From an uncultured Eubacteriales bacterium (GTDB lineage Bacteria; Bacillota; Clostridia; Oscillospirales; CAG-272): a stretch of 11,705 bases of DNA. The stretch is from positions 1-11,705 of the forward strand of contig URCP01000089.1 of the NCBI GenBank assembly GCA_900546315.1, written 5' to 3'. Within the stretch, counting starts at the first letter, position 1; every line of letters starts with the position of its first letter. The notes under the pieces were generated by a model. It did no database searches. It was not told where the DNA came from and saw nothing but the letters and a program-made list of their open reading frames with translations. The position numbers were made by a program, and so were the translations under genes. This document shows, piece after piece, positions 1 to 6,005 of the stretch.

Positions 1-1
1 G

Positions 2-1276
2 ATCGCGTCGTATTTCGTCAGCCCGGTCATGATACTCGTCGGTCTCGGCGGAATTATCGCCGCTTATCTCGTGCTTATCAGTCCCGAGTTCGGCGTTCTT
101 ATGATGATCGTGCTGATACCGGTCGCGCCGACGATGGGGCTTGTCGCCGGGGTCTTATACACGGCGTTCTGCTATCTTCTGAAGCTCGTGTGCGGCAAGA
201 GGTCGCTGAAATTCGACCTGCTCGACGGGACCGTGTTCATATTCATGCTCCTGATGATCGGCGGCGGAGTTGTCGCGGTTTCGGGCGGAAGTCTCAAGCC
301 TATGATGGTCTATGTCGCGTTCATGGTAGGGTACTTCCTCGTCGTGAACCTTATCCGCTCGCGCGAGTGGCTGACAAGATGCTTCTGCGGGGCGATAGCG
401 GCGTGCACCTTTACCGCGCTCTACGGTCTGTACCAGAACTTCTTCGGCACGGTCGAGAAGACCTGGCAGGACTCCGAGATGTTCGACGAGATATCCGGAC
501 GAGTGGTCTCAACCTTTGAGAACCCGAACGTCTTAGCTGAGTACCTCATCATGGTGCTTCCCGTTATACTCGCGGCTTTCTTCATCGTGAAATCGGCGGG
601 AGGAAAGTTCCTGCTCGCCGTCTCGTTCGCGGCGACCGCCGGGTGTCTCGTTTACACATGGTCGCGCGGGGCTTGGCTCGGGATAATGATCGGAATGCTC
701 ATATTCCTGCTCATGTACTCGAAGAACACGCTGACGGTGCTTCTGTTCGGCGCCTTCGGGATTCCGTTCCTGCCGTTCGTTCTGCCGGACAGCATAATAC
801 AGCGCTTCACGAGCATCGGAAACGTCGGGGACAGCTCGACCTCCTACCGCGTGTATATCTGGGACGGCGTCATCAATATGCTGAAGGATTATTTCCCGAC
901 CGGAATCGGCATCGGGACCGCGTCGTTCAGCAAGGTCTATCCGTACTACGCGCTGTCGGGCATCGAGACGGCTCCGCACTCGCACAACCTGTATCTCCAG
1001 ATAACGACCGAGATCGGCATTGTGGGGCTTATCGTGTTCGTCGCGGCGATGTTCTTCTTCGCTCAGGGGGCGTTCACGCTGAACCTGAACGAGCAGAGGA
1101 AGGCGAAGCATATGTCCTCGGCGGTATTCTGCGGGATACTCGCGGTGCTGGCGCAGGGGATGACCGACTATATATGGTATAATTACCGCGTGTTCTTCAT
1201 GTTCTGGCTTATGCTGGGGCTCGGCGCGGCGGTGCGCAGGGTGCTGGTGAACACGGCACAGGAAAACTGTTACTGA
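2..1276 (+). CDS. O-antigen ligase/polymerase-like membrane protein (Wzy_C superfamily), 5' end missing
   Basis: This is a multi-pass inner-membrane protein of the O-antigen ligase / Wzy polymerase type, which joins or transfers lipid-linked glycans at the outer face of the membrane. The reading frame is open from base 2. The first ATG (base 29) has no ribosome binding site and sits inside a hydrophobic stretch, so the true start lies upstream of the window. Counting from that Met, hydrophobic segments run almost throughout. Family-like motifs are ENPNVLAEY (about 164-172), WSRGAWLG (211-218), SYRVYIWDG (272-280), GIGIGTASF (292-300) and PHSHNLYLQ (316-324), with Arg213, Arg274 and His319 as likely functional residues in the loops. 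The stop lies 13 nt before a DUF4330-like gene, so they probably share an operon. The polymer acted on cannot be told from sequence: teichoic-type, capsule or exopolysaccharide are all possible. The family call is firm; whether it is a ligase or a polymerase is not. Confidence 0.8.
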   Translation: MASYFVSPVMILVGLGGIIAAYLVLISPEFGVLMMIVLIPVAPTMGLVAGVLYTAFCYLLKLVCGKRSLKFDLLDGTVFIFMLLMIGGGVVAVSGGSLKPMMVYVAFMVGYFLVVNLIRSREWLTRCFCGAIAACTFTALYGLYQNFFGTVEKTWQDSEMFDEISGRVVSTFENPNVLAEYLIMVLPVILAAFFIVKSAGGKFLLAVSFAATAGCLVYTWSRGAWLGIMIGMLIFLLMYSKNTLTVLLFGAFGIPFLPFVLPDSIIQRFTSIGNVGDSSTSYRVYIWDGVINMLKDYFPTGIGIGTASFSKVYPYYALSGIETAPHSHNLYLQITTEIGIVGLIVFVAAMFFFAQGAFTLNLNEQRKAKHMSSAVFCGILAVLAQGMTDYIWYNYRVFFMFWLMLGLGAAVRRVLVNTAQENCY

Positions 1277-1289
1277 TTCGGAGGAAGTC

Positions 1290-1775
1290 ATGGCACAAAA
1301 GAAACGTAAATTCAACTTTATTGACCTTATAATAGTGCTCCTGATCGTCGGCGTCATCGGCGCGGCGGCGTATATCTTCGGGGCGAAGAAGCTCTCGGGC
1401 GGCTCTGACACCGTAAATGTCGAGTACGTGCTCGAGTTCAGACAGGTGCGGGACGAGTTTCTCGACTGCTTCGAGACCGGCGTTAATGCCGTCGACGCGG
1501 CGAAGAAGTACCGTCTCGGCGAGGTGACAGCGGTCGAGTCGAGCGCGTCCATCTACACGGGCAACGACCTTGTCGACGGAAAGCTCGTCTATCACAACTA
1601 CCCGGAGCACTCCGACGTGAGGATGACGGTGAAGTCGACGGCGGCGATCGACTCGAAGGGGATGTATATCCTTGACGGCGGCTACCGCATATCTGTCGGT
1701 TCGGTCGTCTACGTGCGCACGCCGGGGTATACCGGAACGTCCTACTGCATATCGATAAACAGAACGGAGAAGTGA
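1290..1775 (+). CDS. DUF4330-like single-pass membrane protein, first paralog
   Basis: A 161-residue protein with a short basic N-terminus (KKRK), one membrane segment at about residues 10-30 that begins with the signature FNFIDLIIVLLIV, and an outside domain of about 130 residues rich in predicted beta strands. It ends with ILDGGYRISVGS (about 127-138) and a final strand. This N-terminal signature and layout match my memory of the DUF4330 family, which has no known biochemical role. The start is supported by GGAGG at 1280-1284, five bases before ATG. It lies between the glycan ligase/polymerase-like gene and a second gene of the same type (next ATG one base after this stop), so all three are probably co-expressed. 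A role in envelope polymer assembly is inference from context. It could instead be an unrelated membrane-anchored adaptor. I see no catalytic motif. Confidence 0.75.
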   Translation: MAQKKRKFNFIDLIIVLLIVGVIGAAAYIFGAKKLSGGSDTVNVEYVLEFRQVRDEFLDCFETGVNAVDAAKKYRLGEVTAVESSASIYTGNDLVDGKLVYHNYPEHSDVRMTVKSTAAIDSKGMYILDGGYRISVGSVVYVRTPGYTGTSYCISINRTEK

Positions 1776-1776
1776 A

Positions 1777-2295
1777 ATGGGAGCGGAAAACACAGCAAAG
1801 ACGCGTAAGAGCCGCATGAGGCTCAACATAATCGACTTTCTCATAATCATAGTCCTGATCGGCGCCGTCGTCGGTATCGCGATGCGCTTCGGGCTCGTCG
1901 AGAGGGTGACGAATCAGGCGGGGATGACCGGGGCGAGAATATCCTTTCTGATACGCGACATAAACGAGGGCTCGCTCGACTATTTCGGCATCGGGGACAC
2001 CTTCTACGACAAGGAGCACGACTGCCTGCTCGGCACGCTCGAGTCGAGACAGTTCATGTATTCCGAGGCGTTCATAACGAACGAGCGCGGCGAGATCATC
2101 AAGACGAACTCGGAGAACAAGCGCTACGACGTGCGCGGGGCGGTCATCGGAAGCGGTACGTTCACGGACGACGGTTTCCTGCTCGACGGAGTGAACTATG
2201 TCGCGCCGGGCTCGACCATACACGTCCAGAGCCGGGACCTCGACGTCATCCTGACAGTGACCGCAGTGGAGCGTGTCGACACCGTTTCCGAGTGA
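1777..2295 (+). CDS. DUF4330-like single-pass membrane protein, second paralog
   Basis: A 172-residue protein with the same plan as its upstream neighbour. It has a basic start (about 8-16), one membrane segment at about 17-37 opening with LNIIDFLIIIV, and an outside beta-rich domain ending in FLLDGVNYVAPGS (about 134-146) and a last strand. Shared landmarks with the first copy are N-[FI]-I-D-[LF] at the membrane entry, a central LGxhxS-type strand (LGTLES, about 85-90; LGEVTAVES in the other) and LDG-x(2)-Y-x(3)-GS near the end. Overall identity is low, so this is an old duplication. The ATG follows the previous stop by one base, with GGAG at 1766-1769 inside the previous gene, so translation is probably coupled. 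Two different copies side by side suggest a heteromeric pair. No enzyme motif is visible and the function is unknown. An AT-rich gap with a new promoter follows, so this is probably the end of the operon. Confidence 0.72.
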   Translation: MGAENTAKTRKSRMRLNIIDFLIIIVLIGAVVGIAMRFGLVERVTNQAGMTGARISFLIRDINEGSLDYFGIGDTFYDKEHDCLLGTLESRQFMYSEAFITNERGEIIKTNSENKRYDVRGAVIGSGTFTDDGFLLDGVNYVAPGSTIHVQSRDLDVILTVTAVERVDTVSE

Positions 2296-2378
2296 GAAAA
2301 CGGCAGTCCGGTGTACAATATATCGATTATTGGCAGAGAAAAAATTTATACGGGCTGAAAATATATGCAAAAAGGCTA

Positions 2379-2407
2379 TTGATTTTGGAATGAAAATCTG
2401 CTATACT
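2379..2407 (+). promoter_or_regulatory. Sigma-A type promoter for ptsH (and probably uvrC-rsmD-coaD)
   Basis: TTGATT at 2379-2384 and TATACT at 2402-2407 are separated by 17 bases, close to the housekeeping consensus. A second choice is TTGGAA (2385-2390) with TATAAT (2407-2412), 16 bases apart. The region is strikingly AT-rich compared with the coding DNA around it. Transcription would start about 70 bases before the HPr ATG. I see no clear intrinsic terminator for the upstream operon between 2296 and 2379, so some read-through is possible. No cre-like box was found by eye. Confidence 0.75.
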
Positions 2408-2419
2408 ATAATTAGTATA
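2402..2419. repeat. Perfect 7-4-7 inverted repeat over the ptsH promoter -10
   Basis: TATACTA, a 4-base spacer TAAT, then TAGTATA form a perfect inverted repeat that covers the -10 hexamer and the likely start region. Such a position fits a repressor operator. However, the bases are nearly all A/T, and a -10-like sequence read on both strands gives such symmetry by itself. No -35 was found for a divergent promoter on the other strand. Confidence 0.5.
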
Positions 2420-2487
2420 ATTGTTTAGTCGGACAGGGTTATCTTATTCTGTTATTTTATGATTTTTATGATAGGAGCGAATACAAA

Positions 2488-2751
2488 ATGATTTCGAAAA
2501 ACGTAACGATCCAGAACAATGTCGGCCTGCACGCGAGACCCGCTACTTTCTTTATCCAGAAGGCGAACACTTATCAGAGCTCGGTCTGGGTCGAGAAGGA
2601 AGACCGCCGCGTCAACGCGAAGAGCCTGCTCGGCGTTCTGTCGCTCGGCATCACAAAGGGCATGACCGTGACCCTCATCGCTGACGGAAGCGACGAGAAA
2701 GAGGCTATCGACGGACTTGCCGAGCTGATCGACACCAACTTCGGCGAATGA
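2488..2751 (+). CDS. ptsH: HPr family phosphocarrier protein
   Basis: This cytosolic protein carries phosphate from PEP and enzyme I to the EIIA domains of the sugar phosphotransferase system. In Bacillota it is also the target of HPr kinase/phosphorylase for carbon catabolite control. The 87-residue length is normal. The active site GLHARPA puts the phosphorylated residue at His15 with Arg17 beside it. The regulatory segment NAKSLLGVLSLGI puts Ser46 exactly where HPr kinase acts. Having His15 excludes a Crh-like paralog, which lacks it. AGGAG at 2473-2477 lies ten bases before ATG, a little far but acceptable. It has its own promoter and is followed after 89 nt by uvrC. No enzyme I or HPr kinase gene is in view, so PTS activity is not proven by the neighbourhood; the protein could serve mainly in regulation. 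Confidence 0.93.
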   Translation: MISKNVTIQNNVGLHARPATFFIQKANTYQSSVWVEKEDRRVNAKSLLGVLSLGITKGMTVTLIADGSDEKEAIDGLAELIDTNFGE

Positions 2752-2840
2752 TCGGATACGGAAAATAAAAGAGATCACTGACGGGTCACAGCGTGCATAA
2801 ATCGCAGGGCTCGTCTTTTCTTTACGAAACTTGGAGATTT

Positions 2841-4754
2841 ATGGAAGATAACATCTTACCGGAATCCGCGGCGAGACCGGAATGGCCTGTACTGAAGCCC
2901 GGAACCGAGGAGACCCGCGCCGCGCTCGCCGAGAGGGCGAACGCCCTGCCGCTCAGACCCGGCGTGTATATAATGCGCGACAGGAACGACAAGGTCATCT
3001 ATGTCGGCAAGTCGAGGTCGCTGAGGAACCGCGTCTCGCAGTATTTCCATGAGTCCGCGTCGCACAGCGAGAAGACACGGCGGATGGTCTCGAACGTCTG
3101 CCGCTTCGACTATATCCTCTGCGACACAGAGATGGAGGCGCTGTCGCTCGAGAACAGCCTGATTAAGCAGTACACGCCGAAGTATAATATAAAACTGAAG
3201 GATTCGAAGTCCTACCCGTATATAAAGATAACGATGAGCGACCCGTACCCGAAGATCAGCGTCACGCGGCGCAGAACGTCCGACAAGGCGAAGTATTTCG
3301 GTCCCTATTCGGGGACGTCGGCGGCGTACTCCATACTCGGGACGGCGCAGAAGTCGTTCGGGCTCGCGTCCTGCGGGCGGGAGTTCCCGAGGGACATCGG
3401 GAAGGGCAGACCGTGTCTCAACCGGCATCTCGGCTACTGCTCGGCTCCGTGCGCGGGGGACGTGTCGAGCGAGGAGTACAGGGCGCAGTTCAGGGAGGCG
3501 GCGAACTTCCTGCGCGGTTCCTTCAAGGAGTGCGAGGACGAGCTGAGACGCAAGATGCTCGAGGCGTCGGACAACCTGATGTTCGAGGCGGCGGCGAAGT
3601 ACCGCGACCGGATAGAGGCTTTGTCGAAGCTCTGGCAGAGACAGAAGGTCGTCGGACCGCCGGACATGGAGGAGGACGCGATAGCCTTCTATACCGACGA
3701 CGCGTGCTCGTGTATATCGGTCTTCTATATCCGCGGCGGAAGCCTTGTCGACAACGAGCACTTCCTGTTCCCGGCGGAGCAGCTGGTGGACGAGGAGAAC
3801 ATGGTCGCGTTCCTCGATGAGCTGTACAACATCCGCGAATATGTGCCGAAGGAGATCCTGCTTGATTTCGTCCTGCCGGGCGAGGACATCGCGATGCTCG
3901 CCGGACACATAGAACAGCGCTGCGGAACGAAACCCGAGTTCAGGACTCCTGAGCGCGGCGACAAGCGGAAGCTCTGCGAGATGGTCCGCGACAACGCGAA
4001 GCAGCAGGCGGAAATATACAAGGCGGAGAGCGAGAAGGACAACAAGACTCTCGTGTTGTTCGCCACAATGCTGCGTCTCGAGGTCGTCCCGGAGAGAATG
4101 GATGCATACGATATCTCGAACTTCGGCTCGGACAATATAACGGCGGGAATGATAGTCGCCGAGAACGCGAAGCTAAAAAAGTCGGATTACCGCACATTCA
4201 AAATAAAGACGACCGACGGCATCGACGACTACGGAGCCATGCGCGAGGCGCTGGGGCGCAGACTTGCCCATCTCTCGGACGAGACCTTCGGGGCGGCGCC
4301 GGATCTCATACTGCTCGACGGCGGGCGCGGGCACGTGTCGGTCATACGCGAGCTTATGCGGGAGATCGGCTGCGAGATCCCGGTGGTCGGCATGGTCAAG
4401 GACGACTACCACAAGACGAGAGCTCTGACCGACGACACGAGCGAGATAAGCATAGCGCGCGACCAGTCGGTGTTCATGTTCATATACCGCCTGCAAGAGG
4501 AAGTTCACCGCTACACGATAACCCGCATGGAGAACGCGAAGACGAAGACGCTCAAGCACTCTACGCTTGAAGAGATAGACGGCATAGGCGCGCTCAAGGC
4601 GAAGGCGCTGTTAAACCATTTCCGGAGCATCGCCGCGATAAAGAAGGCGGACAAGATGGCGCTGATGCGCGTCCCCGGAATAACCGGCGCGAACGCGGAC
4701 GCCATAATAGCAAAGTACGCAGACGAAAATAAACCGAAAGGAAACAAAAAATGA
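2841..4754 (+). CDS. uvrC: Excinuclease ABC subunit C (UvrC)
   Basis: UvrC is the nuclease of nucleotide excision repair; it cuts on both sides of a lesion after UvrA/UvrB loading. From ATG 2841 it has 637 residues, within the family range. Domains in order: GIY-YIG nuclease for the 3' cut (GVY 41-43, YVG 54-56, likely catalytic Glu104 in LENSLIK); four cysteines 178, 192, 200 and 204 with C-x13-C-x7-C-x3-C spacing, like the reported UvrC iron-sulfur ligands; UvrB-binding UVR helix pair (about 232-264); RNase H-like nuclease for the 5' cut (Asp424 in DISN, Asp493 in LLDGG, His524); and helix-hairpin-helix DNA binding (about 575-624). I chose ATG 2841 because GGAG (2833-2836) precedes it, though only four bases away. 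A GTG at 2793 in the same frame would add 16 residues but has no ribosome binding site. The end overlaps rsmD by four bases (ATGA). Confidence 0.95.
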   Translation: MEDNILPESAARPEWPVLKPGTEETRAALAERANALPLRPGVYIMRDRNDKVIYVGKSRSLRNRVSQYFHESASHSEKTRRMVSNVCRFDYILCDTEMEALSLENSLIKQYTPKYNIKLKDSKSYPYIKITMSDPYPKISVTRRRTSDKAKYFGPYSGTSAAYSILGTAQKSFGLASCGREFPRDIGKGRPCLNRHLGYCSAPCAGDVSSEEYRAQFREAANFLRGSFKECEDELRRKMLEASDNLMFEAAAKYRDRIEALSKLWQRQKVVGPPDMEEDAIAFYTDDACSCISVFYIRGGSLVDNEHFLFPAEQLVDEENMVAFLDELYNIREYVPKEILLDFVLPGEDIAMLAGHIEQRCGTKPEFRTPERGDKRKLCEMVRDNAKQQAEIYKAESEKDNKTLVLFATMLRLEVVPERMDAYDISNFGSDNITAGMIVAENAKLKKSDYRTFKIKTTDGIDDYGAMREALGRRLAHLSDETFGAAPDLILLDGGRGHVSVIRELMREIGCEIPVVGMVKDDYHKTRALTDDTSEISIARDQSVFMFIYRLQEEVHRYTITRMENAKTKTLKHSTLEEIDGIGALKAKALLNHFRSIAAIKKADKMALMRVPGITGANADAIIAKYADENKPKGNKK

Positions 4755-5311
4755 GAATAATCACAGGAACCGCGAGAGGCACGAAGCTCATGACCCTTGA
4801 GGGAGACAACACGAGACCGACCCCGGAGCGGGTCAAGGAAGCCGTTTTCAGCATGATACAGTTCGACCTCGAGGACGCGAATTTTCTCGACTTGTTCGCC
4901 GGGAGCGGGCAGATGGGGCTCGAGGCACTGAGCCGCGGAGCCGCGAAGGCGCACATGATCGACCGCTCTCCCGAAGCCGCCGCTATAATCAGACAGAACG
5001 CCGAGAAGACGCATCTCTCTGACAGGGCGAGCGTCATGACCTCGGACGCCGCGGAGTATATACGCTCGTCAAAGGGGCGCTGCAAGTTTGATTTCGTGTT
5101 CCTCGACCCGCCGTACGGGAGCGGGCTTCTGCACGATTCGCTCGCGATGCTGTCTGACGGGAAGCTGTTAAATGACGGCGCGTGGATTTTTGCCGAGGAC
5201 GAAAAGCACGACCCGTTCGCCGGGGACGATGATCTCGCGACAAAGTACGAGGTTGTCAAGGAATGCGGCTACGGGCGGGTTCACATTACCGTTCTGAAGC
5301 TGAAGGGGTAA
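4751..5311 (+). CDS. rsmD: 16S rRNA (guanine(966)-N(2))-methyltransferase RsmD
   Basis: RsmD methylates the exocyclic N2 of G966 (E. coli numbering) in 16S rRNA of the small subunit, using S-adenosylmethionine. The 186-residue protein shows the family N-terminus with TGxARG (5-10) and RPTPERVKEAVFS (22-34), the SAM-binding motif I DLFAGSGQMGLEAL (47-60) followed by SRGA, the acidic residue of motif II (MIDRS, about 69-73), and the catalytic DPPY (119-122) of N-methyltransferases. Its ATG overlaps the uvrC stop in ATGA, and AGGA at 4739-4742 lies eight bases upstream inside uvrC, so translation is likely coupled. The coaD start follows three bases after the stop. The rsmD-coaD pair is common in bacteria (ylbH-ylbI in Bacillus subtilis), which supports both calls. 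Confidence 0.94.
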   Translation: MRIITGTARGTKLMTLEGDNTRPTPERVKEAVFSMIQFDLEDANFLDLFAGSGQMGLEALSRGAAKAHMIDRSPEAAAIIRQNAEKTHLSDRASVMTSDAAEYIRSSKGRCKFDFVFLDPPYGSGLLHDSLAMLSDGKLLNDGAWIFAEDEKHDPFAGDDDLATKYEVVKECGYGRVHITVLKLKG

Positions 5312-5314
5312 GTC

Positions 5315-5800
5315 ATGGACAAAATCAGACGAGCCCTTGTTCCGGGCAGCTTCGACCCGCCGACGATCGGGCATTATGACCTCGCCCTGCGCGCCGCGGA
5401 GATATTTGACGAGGTGTACGTGACCGCTTTTTCGAACGGGGAAAAGCGCGGTCGGTTCGACGACCAGACGAGACTGCGGATGCTTGAGACGGCTTTTGAC
5501 GGGATACCGAACATCATATGCGGAGTGTCGCACGGTCTTTTAGCCGATTTCTGCCGGGAAAAGGGGATACGCTTCATCGTGAAAGGCTCGCGCTCGGCGG
5601 TCGACTTCGACTATGAGCTGTCGCTCGCGATGATAAACCGCGCGCTTGTCCCGGAACTCGAGACTGTGATACTTCCGACAAAGCAGGAGTATATGTTTGT
5701 CAGCTCGACGATGGTCTCGGAGCTCATAAAGTACGGCAAGGACCCGTCGGAATATCTGCCGCGCGGGGTGGCGGAAATCATCGCCGAACGTGATAGGTGA
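5315..5800 (+). CDS. coaD: Pantetheine-phosphate adenylyltransferase (CoaD)
   Basis: CoaD transfers AMP from ATP to 4'-phosphopantetheine, giving dephospho-CoA, the next-to-last step of coenzyme A synthesis. The 161-residue length is typical. The nucleotidyltransferase motif is GSFDPPTIGH (11-20), with His20 equivalent to the catalytic HIGH-type His. The ATP-binding segment IVKGSRSAVDFDYE (88-101) and the late serine motif VSSTMVSEL (129-137) match the family. In the second motif the usual V-R-G is V-K-G (Lys90), a conservative change of an ATP-contacting arginine; Arg93 is kept. ATG 5315 comes three bases after rsmD and has a moderate purine-rich site (GAAGGGG, 5302-5308). It is the last gene of the ptsH-uvrC-rsmD-coaD run, after which the dcw cluster begins under its own promoter. 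Confidence 0.94.
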   Translation: MDKIRRALVPGSFDPPTIGHYDLALRAAEIFDEVYVTAFSNGEKRGRFDDQTRLRMLETAFDGIPNIICGVSHGLLADFCREKGIRFIVKGSRSAVDFDYELSLAMINRALVPELETVILPTKQEYMFVSSTMVSELIKYGKDPSEYLPRGVAEIIAERDR

Positions 5801-5833
5801 ACGGGATATTAACGAGTCGCGGCTATCGTTCAC
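5797..5833 (+). repeat. Inverted repeat GTGAACG/CGTTCAC at the end of coaD
   Basis: GTGAACG (5797-5803) overlaps the coaD stop codon and is matched perfectly by CGTTCAC (5827-5833), with a 23-base loop that may fold further. A run of five A, not T, follows, so it lacks the U-tract of an intrinsic terminator. It may be an mRNA 3'-end stabilising stem or chance. It is the only terminator-like structure I see between coaD and the next promoter. Confidence 0.3.
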
Positions 5834-5895
5834 AAAAAGTTTCAAGCTCCGCGCGCGGAAGACGGAGATGTGCCGGAAACGCAGTGCACGCGGCG

Positions 5896-5933
5896 AAAAA
5901 ATTTGCATACAGGTAAAAAAATTCCGCCGAAAA
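5896..5933 (+). promoter_or_regulatory. A-tract (UP-element-like) DNA upstream of the dcw promoter
   Basis: Three A-runs lie at 5896-5901, 5915-5921 and 5930-5933, just upstream of the -35 at 5937. The first two are about 19-20 bases apart, near two helical turns, which would give curved DNA and a contact surface for the RNA polymerase alpha C-terminal domains. They stand out in otherwise GC-rich DNA. The role is inferred from position and composition only. Confidence 0.45.
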
Positions 5934-5936
5934 GAC

Positions 5937-5965
5937 TTGAATTGCTGTCCGATTTGCGGTATAAT
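5937..5965 (+). promoter_or_regulatory. Sigma-A type promoter of the dcw cluster (rsmH-ftsL-ftsI-murE)
   Basis: TTGAAT (5937-5942) and a perfect TATAAT (5960-5965) are 17 bases apart. Transcription should start near 5972, leaving a leader of about 34 bases before the rsmH ATG. AAAGGA (5995-6000) is the ribosome binding site. No mraZ gene and no clear repeats of the MraZ-binding type (TGGG-containing direct repeats) were seen between coaD and rsmH. Confidence 0.82.
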
Positions 5966-6005
5966 ATCATAAGGTATATCTGTCGGAGGACGGGAAAGGA
6001 ATTTT

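Noticed and set aside
533..1552. Antisense frame (339 codons) across the ligase-like gene and the first DUF4330-like gene
   Set aside because: It spans the junction of two good + strand genes and has no ribosome site or recognisable domain, so it is a composition artefact.
2402..2442. Divergent promoter on the - strand using the other arm of the ptsH palindrome
   Set aside because: No -35-like hexamer lies at the right distance (2437-2442 is unlike TGTCAA), and no - strand gene lies upstream to be served.
2793..2840. GTG 2793 as an upstream start for uvrC
   Set aside because: There is no ribosome binding site before it, and the 16 added residues do not resemble UvrC. ATG 2841 follows GGAG.
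2856..3908. Antisense frame (350 codons) opposite uvrC
   Set aside because: UvrC is complete on the + strand. The antisense translation is Arg/Leu/Val low-information sequence.
5790..5972. A 60-codon + strand frame between coaD and rsmH with a CCPICG zinc-ribbon-like end
   Set aside because: It overlaps the coaD end, has no proper ribosome site, and its tail including the cysteine motif is encoded by the -35/-10 promoter DNA itself. Composition looks random.
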